Assembly: GCA_009733575.1 (NCBI GenBank)
Contig: ML769403.1
Location: 348,839-412,838 of the forward strand
Reading direction: 5' to 3'
Length of the DNA stretch: 64,000 bases
Origin: Gymnopus androsaceus JB14
Lineage: Eukaryota; Basidiomycota; Agaricomycetes; Agaricales; Omphalotaceae
The notes under the pieces were generated by a model. The model was not told where the DNA came from. It worked only from the letters and a program-made list of their open reading frames with translations, and did not search any database. Below, one piece after another: positions 11,400 to 21,317 of the stretch. Position 1 is the first letter of the stretch. Every line of letters begins with the position of its first letter. The translations under genes and the position numbers were made by a program.

Positions 11400-12283
11400 A
11401 GGCGATGCCAAATGTAATGAAGTTCATCTTGGGGGATGCTAAATGTCAGTGTTAGCCTTAAGGCCTTAATTAAGGCCTCCAAGCAGGCAGAAGGTCTTAG
11501 GGCTTATTTGGACCTTAAATTAATTTCAAGTTAAGGTCAAGTTAAGGGTTTTATACAAAAAAGTTTTTTTTCTTAATCAACCTCATACACATACCAGTGC
11601 CTTCCCAAATCTTTCTTTGTCACTACTACCTTTGTATGCAAGGTCTCATTACTCTGGCAGGCTGTTTTACACTATCTACAATAATCTAGATGGCCACCTG
11701 CATCCATCCTCTGCCACTGTTTTTTCCAGATTTCTCCTGCATCTCTTTCCTTGCCACAAAGAAGCCTCAGCCAAGGAGGCTCCCACTTTGAATCATGTTG
11801 AGGTAGATTCTTTCCTGTCTTCATGCTCTTTCTGCTGCTTGTGAAGTCACATGTCCTTTCAAATTAAGACTCTTAATTAAGGCTCTTAAGGTCAGCATTG
11901 AAGTTAGGTCTTATACCCTTAATGAATTAAGGGCTTAAATTAATTAAGGCTTAGGGCTTAAGGCTAACACTGCTAAATGTAATAAAGGTTATGCCTGGTG
12001 ATGCCAAATGTGATAAAGGTTATGCTGGAGTGATGCTAAATGTAATAAAGGTTATGCTGGGGTGATGCTAAATGTAATAAAAGTAATGCCTAGGTGACGC
12101 TAAATATGATAAAAGTTGCGCAAGGGTGACGCTAAATGTGATAAGGTTGCGCTGAGCTTGCGCTGGGGTGACGCTAAGTTTGATAAAGGTTGCGCTGGGG
12201 TGACGCTAAGTTGGATAAATGTTGCGCTGGGGTGACGCTGAGTTTGATAAAGGTTATGCCTGGGAGACGCTAAATTTTACCCA
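11400..12283. repeat. Degenerate 32-bp tandem satellite (interrupted)
   Basis: About ten diverged copies of a 32-base unit, roughly GATGCTAAATGTAATAAAGG followed by TTATGCTGGGGT, lie in tandem. Toward 12280 the units shift from TGATGCTAAATG to the more GC-rich TGACGCTAAGTT, as expected from C-to-T decay at CpG sites. The array is split by the 526-bp element at 11447-11972. Related units occur at 10984-11032, 13218-13291, 49600-49990 (opposite strand) and 56455-56525. Confidence 0.75.
11447..11972. mobile_element. hAT-type non-autonomous element nested in the satellite
   Basis: The ends are a perfect 16-bp inverted repeat beginning CAGTGTTAGCCTTAAG. Both flanks carry the identical 8-bp sequence CTAAATGT (11439-11446 and 11973-11980), a perfect target duplication inside a satellite unit. 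CAGTG termini plus an 8-bp duplication are the hAT superfamily signature. The subterminal regions are packed with TTAAGGC/GCCTTAA motifs in both orientations. No transposase is encoded; the frame at 11617-11844 shows no motif. Confidence 0.85.
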
Positions 12284-12827
12284 GTCATACCAAATACTAT
12301 AGGTTACATATGAATCAAATAGACATTATGTTAAATGTCATAAAGATTGGCACAGTTCGGACAAATAAAAATCCATGTTTTTAAGTAATAAAGACTGAAT
12401 ATGCTGTGGATTATGATGATTTGAAAATAAAAGAATATACTCAGCTTAGCACCACTCACATGGCAATACCCTTGCATAGTGTGGGAGTGTGAGCTACCTC
12501 TACTGTAGCTAGCACTCACACATATATCCGGCAGGGTCTCGAGGTCGGTAAAACTTGCTCTGACCGACCTTCTTCAATACTTTTGTAAAGTATTTAGTTC
12601 AATCACAGAAAGTGTCCTGAGTATCTAAGAGATAAACATATATCAATGGAGCATAACAAGGTCTCTCAAGCCATGCTAGGGAATTTGCCTAAAGCAACTT
12701 AAGCTTTCAGTACTTACCCATCATATAGAAACTCCAAGTCCTCAAGATTGTCCATACACCAATACAGAAATACCAACTGCCATCCCATAGCAAAAAAGCA
12801 AGGCAATCAAGCTTTAGGTAGATACTA
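12284..12827. other. Non-coding repeat flank with a hairpin
   Basis: Bases 12540-12571 can fold into a hairpin with an 8-bp stem (AGGTCGGT / ACCGACCT). Parts of 12756-13060 resemble 11195-11315, including a shared ACCAATACAGAAATA and TCAAGTAGCTGGGTGCACCT, indicating an old duplication on both sides of the satellite. No gene is seen. Confidence 0.4.
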
Positions 12828-12996
12828 CATCAGCAAAACCTGGGTGAACTGTGGATTGCTGTGGATTGCTGTGGGTTGCTGTGGGTTGCTGTACAGCACT
12901 GTACAGAAGCCCCAATACAATACACAGAAGCCACAGAGCTGTCCAGTTCTGTACAGAGGGGGACCTTGCTGTGGGATCACCCAGGTTCTGCTGATG
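12828..12996. mobile_element. Palindromic MITE, copy A
   Basis: Left end CATCAGCAAAACCTGGGTG and right end CACCCAGGTTCTGCTGATG are inverted with one mismatch; both sides are flanked by TA, which suggests a TA target duplication. Inside lie several GTGGRTTGCT direct repeats (about 12850-12890) and the palindromic CTGTACAG motif. A second copy of the family is at 21130-21317. Confidence 0.8.
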
Positions 12997-13217
12997 TATC
13001 AGCCAAAATCCATACTTTTAAATTATATCAAGATTCAAGTAGCTGGGTGCACCTTGCTGTACTGGTTATTGTTCTTTGATGATAGACTCCAAGTCATCCT
13101 TAATATGATTTGAACCAATGATCTACAAGGCCAGGCTTGAGACTTCATGCCCAGCCTTACCCAGCCTAACCTAACCTTCCAAATCCCAGCAATCTCCATA
13201 TTATGAGCACTTGAGGT

Positions 13218-13291
13218 GATGCTGGATTTCACAAAAGTAACACTTGGGTGATGTTAAATTTCAAAAGGTTACTCTCGGGTGTATAATTTCA
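13218..13291. repeat. Two further units of the 32-bp satellite
   Basis: Two adjacent units of 32 and 31 bases share the GATGYTRAATTTC...GTTAC...GGGT pattern. They are intermediate between the array at 11400-12283 and the opposite-strand array at 49600-49990 and therefore link the two. Confidence 0.6.
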
Positions 13292-14220
13292 CCAATTTTG
13301 AGATCATAACACATAACAAGGCTCAAAATTTGTAAAATATTACTGTATAAAGCAATTTTTGAGGTGCCGGCTGCGCCGGCACATCCCAAAAAGGAAACAA
13401 AACTCATCAAGGACTGAACTCAAGGCGTAATGCACCATACCCCTTGATCACTTGGTCGTAATTATACAGTATACTTATTCTTCTACCTTGAGTAAACCTT
13501 AGGTATAGAGCCCTGAGACTCTGAGAGCCATTTCAACCGAATGATTACCATGAGAACATACTATTAATCTTTTGTTTTGCTTTCCAAAGGGGAATTTCAC
13601 TTAATTATACTAGAAAAATGTATAAATGTGCCCTCAAAAAGTCACAAGTGTGTCCTTGATCAAAAATGCTATACTCAAGAAGTGCCCTACTCAGAACTAC
13701 ATGGCACTTTGAAAAGCATGAGACTTGAATAGAATATTGTGATTTATTTTTTGCACACATTGAAGAGCATAAATACTGCCACTGTGCTGCTCGAGAACTA
13801 AGCCCCGAGCATGCTGAGAAGAAGTTAAGCACTCATAATGATAACAAAGCTCTTCATGTGTTTCAATACCTTTTCTGGAATTGCCAAATGTTGGCCAAAT
13901 AGACCACTTGGGATTTCTTCATTGAGGGTGGAGCTTACTAATAATTAACTGACAGCTGTCAGCAATGACATCTTGCTTGTAACTTATAACTTGTAAATGG
14001 AGTAATTTTATTATGTGGTATATGAAAGCAAAATGAAAACACAATAAAGCATTCAAGAGTAAAAAGCACTGTTGACCTATCAAAATTTGGGATCATGGAG
14101 ATGAATCCAAAAATATCAGTTGGAAAATCTTAGCAAAGAACAGCACAAGGTTATCAAAAAAAAACATACAAACAGAATAGGAGGCCATTGAAGACACACA
14201 TTACCTCATTACCCAAAGTA
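13292..14220. other. Gene-free spacer downstream of the CHAT gene
   Basis: A strong GC-rich hairpin, GTGCCGGC-TGC-GCCGGCAC, lies at 13363-13381 in otherwise AT-rich DNA. A block at about 13810-13860 (GAAGTTAAGCACTC...ATGA-AACAAAGCTCTTC) recurs at about 50590-50625. Only unassigned short frames are present; the last bases should contain the CHAT gene terminator. Confidence 0.4.
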
Positions 14221-17200
14221 TTAAACTCCAAGATGGATGAATGGTACCCATTTCACAAAATTGGTCTCACCAACTTCCTTTCTTAGATTCTTGGTAGCCT
14301 CATGGAGTGCATATGCTGGAGTCATTGTTGATTTCTTTTCACCAGAAATGCTATTATGTCCCAGAAGATTTTCATAGACTTTATCAGCAATGAGAGGAGC
14401 TTCCTTGTCCCCAATGGACCACAATGTAGCAATAACACTTCGATAACCAACTGCAAGCATTCCAGCTGCAAGATGGACAGCTTCTTCAGGGAGATCCTCA
14501 TCTCCTGTGGCTGTCTGACATGCAGATAGGACTGCAAGATGCACATTATTCAAGGATAAGGACATCAAGTCTTTGAGCTTCAGTCTCTGACCATAAAGTG
14601 CAAATGCACTGTCAAGTGGATCCTTTACATCCTGGATTCCATGGCAAGCAAAATGGATGATATCATATTTTCCCATTTCATGCTTAACAGCATCTGCAGT
14701 TGCTGCATCATGATTGAGATGGCAAGTATGCATGCCCAAAGTATATTTTTCAATGACTTTTGCCTCTTCCACAGTACCAGGTAGGGGTGACAGTCCAGGT
14801 GTATTAGGTTGTGAGACAATGAGAATAGAGGTGATCTTGGCCTGATGTTCCTTGAATTTGGAACTAGAGTTGATCAAAGCTCTCAATGTTGTGGTATATG
14901 AGGATACCACAAAATCAGAAATATTGATATTTGCTTCCATTGGGCCACCATATATCCCTGCTGCATGAAGTGGGAGAAGGGTAAGTGGACCTGTTGGACA
15001 CCATGTAATATGAGGAATGATATCTTCTGTACATTCATGTAACTGTAATGGGGAGCTATCAACATATATTTCTTTAAGAAATTGAGAAAATTATATTACC
15101 ACATCCTCAATCTTTGATAGAATTGGCTGCACAACATTCAACCATAAAATCTTCAAGATCAATGGAAATTGGTCGTAATTTTCTCCTGATGCTGCTTGTG
15201 TAGCACGGTCACCATTACGATCAATGCGAATCCCATTAACATGGAGTGTGGAGATGAGTTTTTTGTGCAAGTTTTGTGCCATTTGCAATGAAAACTTTGG
15301 GAGAGGAACATGGATGATGTCCCTAGACAGGCTCAGAACCAATGCATCACATTGATTTTGGTCAACATTCACCACTATGACTGGTCCATGTTTGGCAGCA
15401 GAGGCAAGCTCAGACAACTTCTTGGGCTTCAAGAAACTAGTAAATCCATCCAAGGCCCTGATTTTTTGCACAAGCTCCTCATACCAGAAGGCCATCTTAC
15501 GGTGATTCTGTGCTTCTTCTTCAAGATTTAGTTGCTTGCCTTCTGAGTCTCTATTTTCAATGTTATTCCTGGTTGTGGATGTCCCTGCATGTTGCAGGGC
15601 CTGAGCAACCCTCTCTAACTCCTTTGCAATTGTAGGATACTTATGATGAAGGTCATCCAATGGTGAACGCAGTTGAAGTATCTGTCCCCAGATAATATTG
15701 CGACCTTCCTCCAGCCACTCAACTGCCAGCTCCTTATTTCCTGCAGAAATTGCAGTAGCAGCTGCAGCACCAATGGCCCTTCCTATATAAGGTAGCTCTT
15801 CATAGCGACGGTGGACTGATTGCCCAAGCCAGACAACTTGAGGGATTAGCTCAAAAAATCTTGTGTATGCTTGTATAGCTAAGGTTGGGGTTGAACAGAG
15901 TTTGGACCACCTTACTGCAGCCTGTAGTTGAACAAGAGGTTTACCAACTGAGGGCACACTAGCACTTTGGAAGGAAAATACAGCCAAATCAAGGTCAATT
16001 TTATGACGTGAATGGTCAAATCGTGATTGATAAGCAATGCCAAGGTTATCCAACAAGCCAGGTTTGTTAGCATGACCATCAGGAGTGAGTTCAACTGCCT
16101 GCTTCAAGGCAACAATGGCACTCTCTATGTCACTGAGCTCTCCTAAACGGCGAAATCGTGACCGATAAGCAATGCCAAGGTTATTCAACCTGCTAGGCTT
16201 GCTAGCATGATCATCAGGAGTGAGTTCAACTGCCTGCTTGTTGGCAAAAATGGCACTCTCTATGTCACTGAGATCTCCTAAATGGCCAAATCGTGACCCA
16301 TAAGCACTGCCAAGGTTACTCAACCAGCTAGGTTTGTCAGCATGACCATCAGGAGTGAGTTCAACTGCCTGCTTCTTGGCAAAAATGGCACTCTCTATGT
16401 CACTGAGCTCTCCTAAACGGCCAAATCGTGACTCATAAGCATTGCCAAGGTTACTCAACCTGCTAGGCTTATCAGCATGACCATCAGGAGTGAGTTCAAC
16501 TGCCTGCTTCAAGGCAAAAATTGCACTCTCTATGTCACTGAGCTCTCCTAAACGGCCAAATCGTGACTCATAAGCATTGCCAAGGTTACTCAACCTGCTA
16601 TGCTTATTAGCATGACCATCAGGAGTGAGTTCAACTGCCTGCTTCAAGGCAAAAATGGCACTCTCTATGTCACTGAGCTCTCCTAAACGGCCAAATTGTA
16701 ATTCAAAAGCACTGCCGAGGTTATTCAACCTGTTAGGCTTGTCAGCATGACCATCAGGAGTGAGTTCAACTGCCTGCTTGTTGGCCAAAATTGCACTCTC
16801 TATGTCACTGAGCTCTCCTAAACGGCCAAATCGTGACTGATAAGCAATGCCAAGGTTACTCAACCTGCTATGCTTATTAGCATGACCATCAGGAGTGAGT
16901 TCAACTGCCTGCTTCAAGGCAAAAATTGCACTCTCTATGTCACTGAGCTCTCCTAAATGTCCAAATTGTGACTGATAAGCATTGCCAAGGTTATTCAACA
17001 AGCCAGGCTTGTTAGCATGATCATCAGGAGTGAGTTTAACTGCCTGCTTCTTGGCAAAAATGGCACTCTCTATGTCACTGAGCTCTCCTAAATTGCCAAA
17101 TCGTGACTCATAAGCATTGCCAAGGTTACTCAACAAGCCAGGCTTGTCAGCACGCCCATCAGGAGTGAGTTCAACTGCCTGCTTCTTGGCAAAAATTGCA

Positions 17201-18191
17201 CTCTCTATGTCACTGAGCTCTCCTAAACGGCCAAATCGTGACTCATAAGCATTGCCAAGGTTATTCAACCTGTTAGGCTTGTCAGCATGACCATCAGGAG
17301 TGAGTTTAACTCCCTGCTTCAAGGCAACAATGGCACTCTCTATGTCACTGAGATCTCCTAAACGGCGAAATCGTGACCCATAAGCATTGCCAAGGTTACT
17401 CAACCAGCTAGGCTTGTTAGCATGACCATCAGGAGTGAGTTCAACTGCCTGCTTCAAGGCAAAAATTGCACTCTCTATGTCACTGAGATCTCCTAAATGG
17501 CCAAATCGTGACTGATAAGCAATGCCAAGGTTATTCACCCAGCCAGGTTTGTCAGCATGACCATCAGGAGTGAGTTCAACTGCCTGCTTCAAGGCAAAAA
17601 TGGCACTCTCTATGTCACTGAGCTCTCCTAAACGGCCAAATCGTAATTTAAAAGCACTGCCGAGGTTATTCAACAAGCCAGGCTTGCTAGGATGACCATC
17701 AGGTCTCCGTTCAGCTGCTTTCTCCCAGAGTTGCACAGCATTTTCAATTTGGGATATGTCTCCTGACCATTGAAAAGACCTTGCTAGCTGCAATGCTGCA
17801 TTGTGCAACTTCTGCACCTACTCAGATCCCATGAGTGATGTACATAGGGCTCTGCTGTAAGCTAAAACATACTTTCATTTCCTCCTCCCTTTTCTCCATC
17901 ACAGACATGAGTTTCATAACATCCAGTTTAGCAAGTGCATCATCAAATTCCTCTGATGACAAACTTGACAAGATCAAGGCCTTCTCAAGCTCCTCTTGAT
18001 CTTCTGCATTGAGTGACATATCACTCATTGTCTACAATGGAAACATTGATAATTGTCAGATATGCTGCAAATCTTCTCACAATAGCACCACCTACCTGAG
18101 CTTCAGGTTGTTCCAAGGACATGTTGATGGCATATTGAAGTTCAACCGATTCATCTTCATCATGTATGGAGTAGCTAGATGCTCTCTCCAT
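14221..18191 (-). CDS. UIM-TPR-CHAT cysteine protease
   Basis: Four exons (18191-18096, 18031-17873, 17817-15100, 15042-14221) give 1264 residues. Residues 11-27 and 42-56 each fit the ubiquitin-interacting motif (acidic run, Leu, x-x-Ala, x-x-x-Ser: L18-A21-S25 and L47-A50-S54). Thirteen near-identical 44-residue TPR units (132 nt; about 15990-17700) follow, each with LSNLGNAYESRFGRLGELSD and AIFALKQAVELTPD themes. A helical linker leads to a CHAT domain: ITWCPTGPLTLLPLHAAG, then HFACHG (second His codon 14641-14643), then LSACQT (Cys codon 14518-14520), the catalytic dyad. An in-frame TAA at 15091-15093 is removed by a 57-base intron (15043-15099) that preserves frame. CHAT proteins are caspase-like; TPRs probably bind a partner. 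Substrate and role are unknown. No disabling change was found. Confidence 0.88.
15990..17705 (-). repeat. 132-bp coding tandem repeat (13 TPR units)
   Basis: Thirteen consecutive 132-base units in the CHAT gene differ at only a few positions, with blocks such as ACTCTCTATGTCACTGAG conserved in nearly all of them. Differences cluster at two codons after the invariant HA(D/N)KP motif. Homogeneity at synonymous sites points to recent expansion or gene conversion, so copy number is likely variable between strains. Confidence 0.9.
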
Positions 18192-20107
18192 TGCCTATCT
18201 CCTATCAGTACATTGAATGAGATGTGTTATTCACATAGCTCACTGGCATCACTGAATTCTCTTGCAGAATATTTTCCAAATCCTTGACCGATGTTTCAGT
18301 ATGCTAAGTGGCCATTGCTTTAGCTAGGACACAACACTTACTGAATAAAAAACAAAATAATCCCCAACTTCGAAAAATGCTATGGGCAAAAGGGACACTA
18401 GGCGTTGTGCCCTTATATACACTGACCGATATCCCAGATAAAATCCGATACAATGGCTAGTATGTAAAAGCGACAGCATCAATGCAAAATGAACCGCTCC
18501 ACCTCCGAGCACCTCAGTTACCTCCCAAGTGACATATGCTCTCCATGAGGCCATTCTTCACACTCACTTCATTTCCCCTGACATGACTCGCTGATGGGTT
18601 CTCAACTTGATGCTTGCAGGCTACTTGCATTTAGATCACATAGCTTAACTGAATCCAGGGTTCGTGCCATTACCCATAGCCTCAGACCTGATGAATGAGG
18701 CATCAACCGAAGGCAGAAAGTATTGACATCCAAGGTAATCTAGCTTCCCAAAACAAATCACCCAAAATTTCTCATTCATTGATTCATCCAATCTTCTCTC
18801 TAACCCACTGGCATGACCTTTTGTGATACCAACCCTATGGGTTGACGTTCTAAACTCCTAGTTGCTCAACATGTCCCGGAGCTTATGGATGTTCCGAAGA
18901 CTCAGCGACATGACTTCTACACCATGCCCGCTATTCCTCCGAAGATTGACACAGATAATCAAGTCATCGATTCCAATTGTCATCGCCCAGCTTTGATATC
19001 GCAACACTACCCCCATAGAAGACCATTCCAATGTCCTTCCAAATTGATCCAGGTATCTATTGGTGGATCATTACAGCCGCATTGTACAAACGTTGTAGCC
19101 TCCTGCTGAGCATTGTTCCGTGATGTATGGTCATTGGCGTCGAGATATGGATCTGCGATTTGATCGATAGGCTCTCTCGATAAATGTTGATTTTAACTGC
19201 GAAAGGTATTAAAAATTCTTTTACGCAATGAATGGACCATAACTAGCTCAAAGCAACCTGAGAGGCTTGGAGAGGAGATAGATACTAATAATATCTTGTC
19301 AGAAGATGTTTCGCATATGGATGAAAGAGAGAGGTGGCAAACGGCGGAGCATTTCTTGGTATTAATAACGGTAGCGGTACTACAAAGGACGAAGTGTTTT
19401 GGAATTGATAGATATATGGAAGCAATGTAGACGGAACGAAGGAATGAGTGAGCGAGTGAGTGGTCTATCTGTTGGCGCTCTTCCGCAACGTTCCCTCTCT
19501 AAATATACTGTTACTCTCTCGCTGTCTCACTCATCCAATGCAGGGCAATTTTTTTTGGTATTCGACTCTCCAGTCGACAAAATGGAAACCTATACGCGAA
19601 TTCACGCACAAGAGTCACGAGAATATCCTCGATTGCTCTCCAGGTGCAGGGGAAATCACCGGCAGCACTTGGACTACATAGGGCGGCCTAAAGACTTGAC
19701 GTTCAGTCATGTCAGACAATCTAGGTGACTGCTGAACACGGACAAAAGCAATTACTGTACTGATATATTTCTTTCCCATTTTCACAGAATCTCGAATCCC
19801 GCGTTGCATCGTTGGGCACATTCCTGTTCCAACTCAAATGTCGTCAACCTATGAGTGTTTACTAACGAAGGCACATACATCCCATCCCTTTCAGTCCTTG
19901 CTCATCTCGTCCAATCATCTCCGAGCTAACGCCACGCCGAGGTGGTGCTCTCACCCTCCGGATCTCAGAGCGTTCATCGCCCAATCTGATCGTGCTGGAG
20001 AGGTTCACCATTGCGATATTCGAGTCTGTCACAAATGGCTCATCGCAGAAAAACCTGAGATCGATTCAAGCCTTAACACGACCAAACCTGGACCTACCTA
20101 TCTCCCG
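18192..20107. other. Gene-poor region upstream of the CHAT gene
   Basis: The CHAT promoter must lie at the start of this stretch; no clear TATA box is seen. Open frames at 18324-18554 (minus), 18885-19109, 19399-19728 and 19838-20155 (plus) have no recognisable motif. No RNA gene or repeat with clear borders was found. Confidence 0.35.
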
Positions 20108-20161
20108 TTATTGCCGTTTGCACAAATGTTGGCCAAACCGGCAATTCCGCCGTGAGATATG

Positions 20162-20164
<3 letters not shown>

Positions 20165-20193
<29 letters not shown>
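20165..20193. repeat. (AC)n microsatellite
   Basis: About fourteen uninterrupted AC units lie in the left arm of the foldback element. The matching site in the right arm carries only a short (GT)n run, so the expansion happened after the arms diverged. Confidence 0.9.
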
Positions 20194-20195
<2 letters not shown>

Positions 20196-20501
20196 AAAAA
20201 AATGCGCGCAAGGTCGCATCGACAGCTGCAGCTCACGCAAATGAGGTTCAATGACCTTAAAAACTTTGTATTTATCTCTTTGAATACATTTTCTATGGAA
20301 TTAGCCCTAAAATTTGAGAGTTGAATGGTCAATTCTGGGTGAATTGGGGTTGCCGGTGCACCCAAACTTCCAAACAGACTGCACTGGAGAATGTGAAACT
20401 TCCTAAGCCCTGACCAGGGAATTTTTCACTTTGGGAAATAATGTCAACCGATAACAAGAAAATGGCAACAGGAAGGGGTATGACCGCGGTTGAATGAATG
20501 C

Positions 20502-20858
20502 TAGGGCTGCTCACCGTAACCGTTCATACGGGTCCAACGGTGACGGGTTTACGGTACCGTATACCGTACCGTCGGAGGTCTTGGGAGTACCGTAAAGGAC
20601 CGTATAGTTTGCGGATCTCTGGATTTTGCTCTATGAGTGGATTTACACTATTTTTACATTAGAATATGACTGAAAAAATGTATATAAAACATTACCATGA
20701 TGTTTGAATTTTTTTCTTGGCCTACTAGATGCTGTTTTACAGTTTACGGTACGGTATACGGTCCTTCCCGTAACCGTACCGTCTTGCACAAACTCCTATA
20801 CGGTTTACGGCCGTCAATTATACGGCCGTTACCGTTTTCGGTACGGCGAGCAGCCCTA
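20502..20858. mobile_element. 357-bp hAT-type MITE
   Basis: The ends are TAGGGCTGCTCACCGTAACC and its complement (GAGCAGCCCTA at the right). Both flanks carry ATGAATGC (20494-20501 and 20859-20866), a perfect 8-bp target duplication, which together with TAGGG ends indicates the hAT superfamily. The interior is rich in GGTACCGTA/TACGGTAC motifs in both orientations. It is nested inside the 20108-21771 element. Confidence 0.9.
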
Positions 20859-21129
20859 ATGAATGCTGTGGAGTTGAGCAACAGAATGGACTCAGCCAGA
20901 GCCATGCTTCGCAGATGAAAACATTATTGAGTGACCATACTGGGAGGTCTGAAAAAATACTAGTCAAAGGCAAAGGTCTGACAGATAGATTCTTAGCAAT
21001 ATTTGAACAAGAGAGAAGCCTTATTTGCACATACATTCCCTATGGGAATGCTTGCTGCCACTATCTTTACCCAGTTAGACATTCATCTTTATCTCCTTCA
21101 CCCAATGTCCTGAGAGGCTTGAAGACCAG

Positions 21130-21317
21130 CATCAGCAAAACCTGGGTGATCCCATAGCAAGGTCCCCCTCTGTGCAGCTCTGCACAGTTCTGTACAGAGC
21201 TGTACAGCAACTGATCTATATCAATTCCTGATCAATTGCTGTACAGCTCTGTACAGAGCTGTACAGAGCTGCACAGAGGGGGACCTTGCTATGGCAAACA
21301 CCCAGGTTTTGCTGATG
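21130..21317. mobile_element. Palindromic MITE, copy B
   Basis: CATCAGCAAAACCTGGGTG at 21130 and its complement ending at 21317 frame a near-perfect palindrome. Its arms contain GCAAGGTCCCCCTCTGTGCA and repeated CTGTACAGAGCTGTACAG. It is the better-preserved sibling of 12828-12996 and is nested inside the 20108-21771 foldback element. Such a palindrome would transcribe into a long hairpin RNA. Confidence 0.85.

Noticed and set aside
11400..12283. CRISPR-like or origin iteron array from the 32-bp period
   Set aside because: Units are contiguous and degenerate with no spacers; the host is a eukaryote.
15091..15093. In-frame TAA suggesting a broken CHAT gene or stop-codon readthrough
   Set aside because: A GT-AG intron of 57 bases (15043-15099) removes it and keeps the frame, so no readthrough or pseudogene status is needed.
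15990..17705. CRISPR-like regular repeats
   Set aside because: The 132-bp units are contiguous coding sequence for TPR helices without unique spacers, in a fungal gene.
20165..20193. (AC)n run as a regulatory or recombination signal
   Set aside because: It is a simple expansion inside a TIR arm, and the partner arm lacks it.
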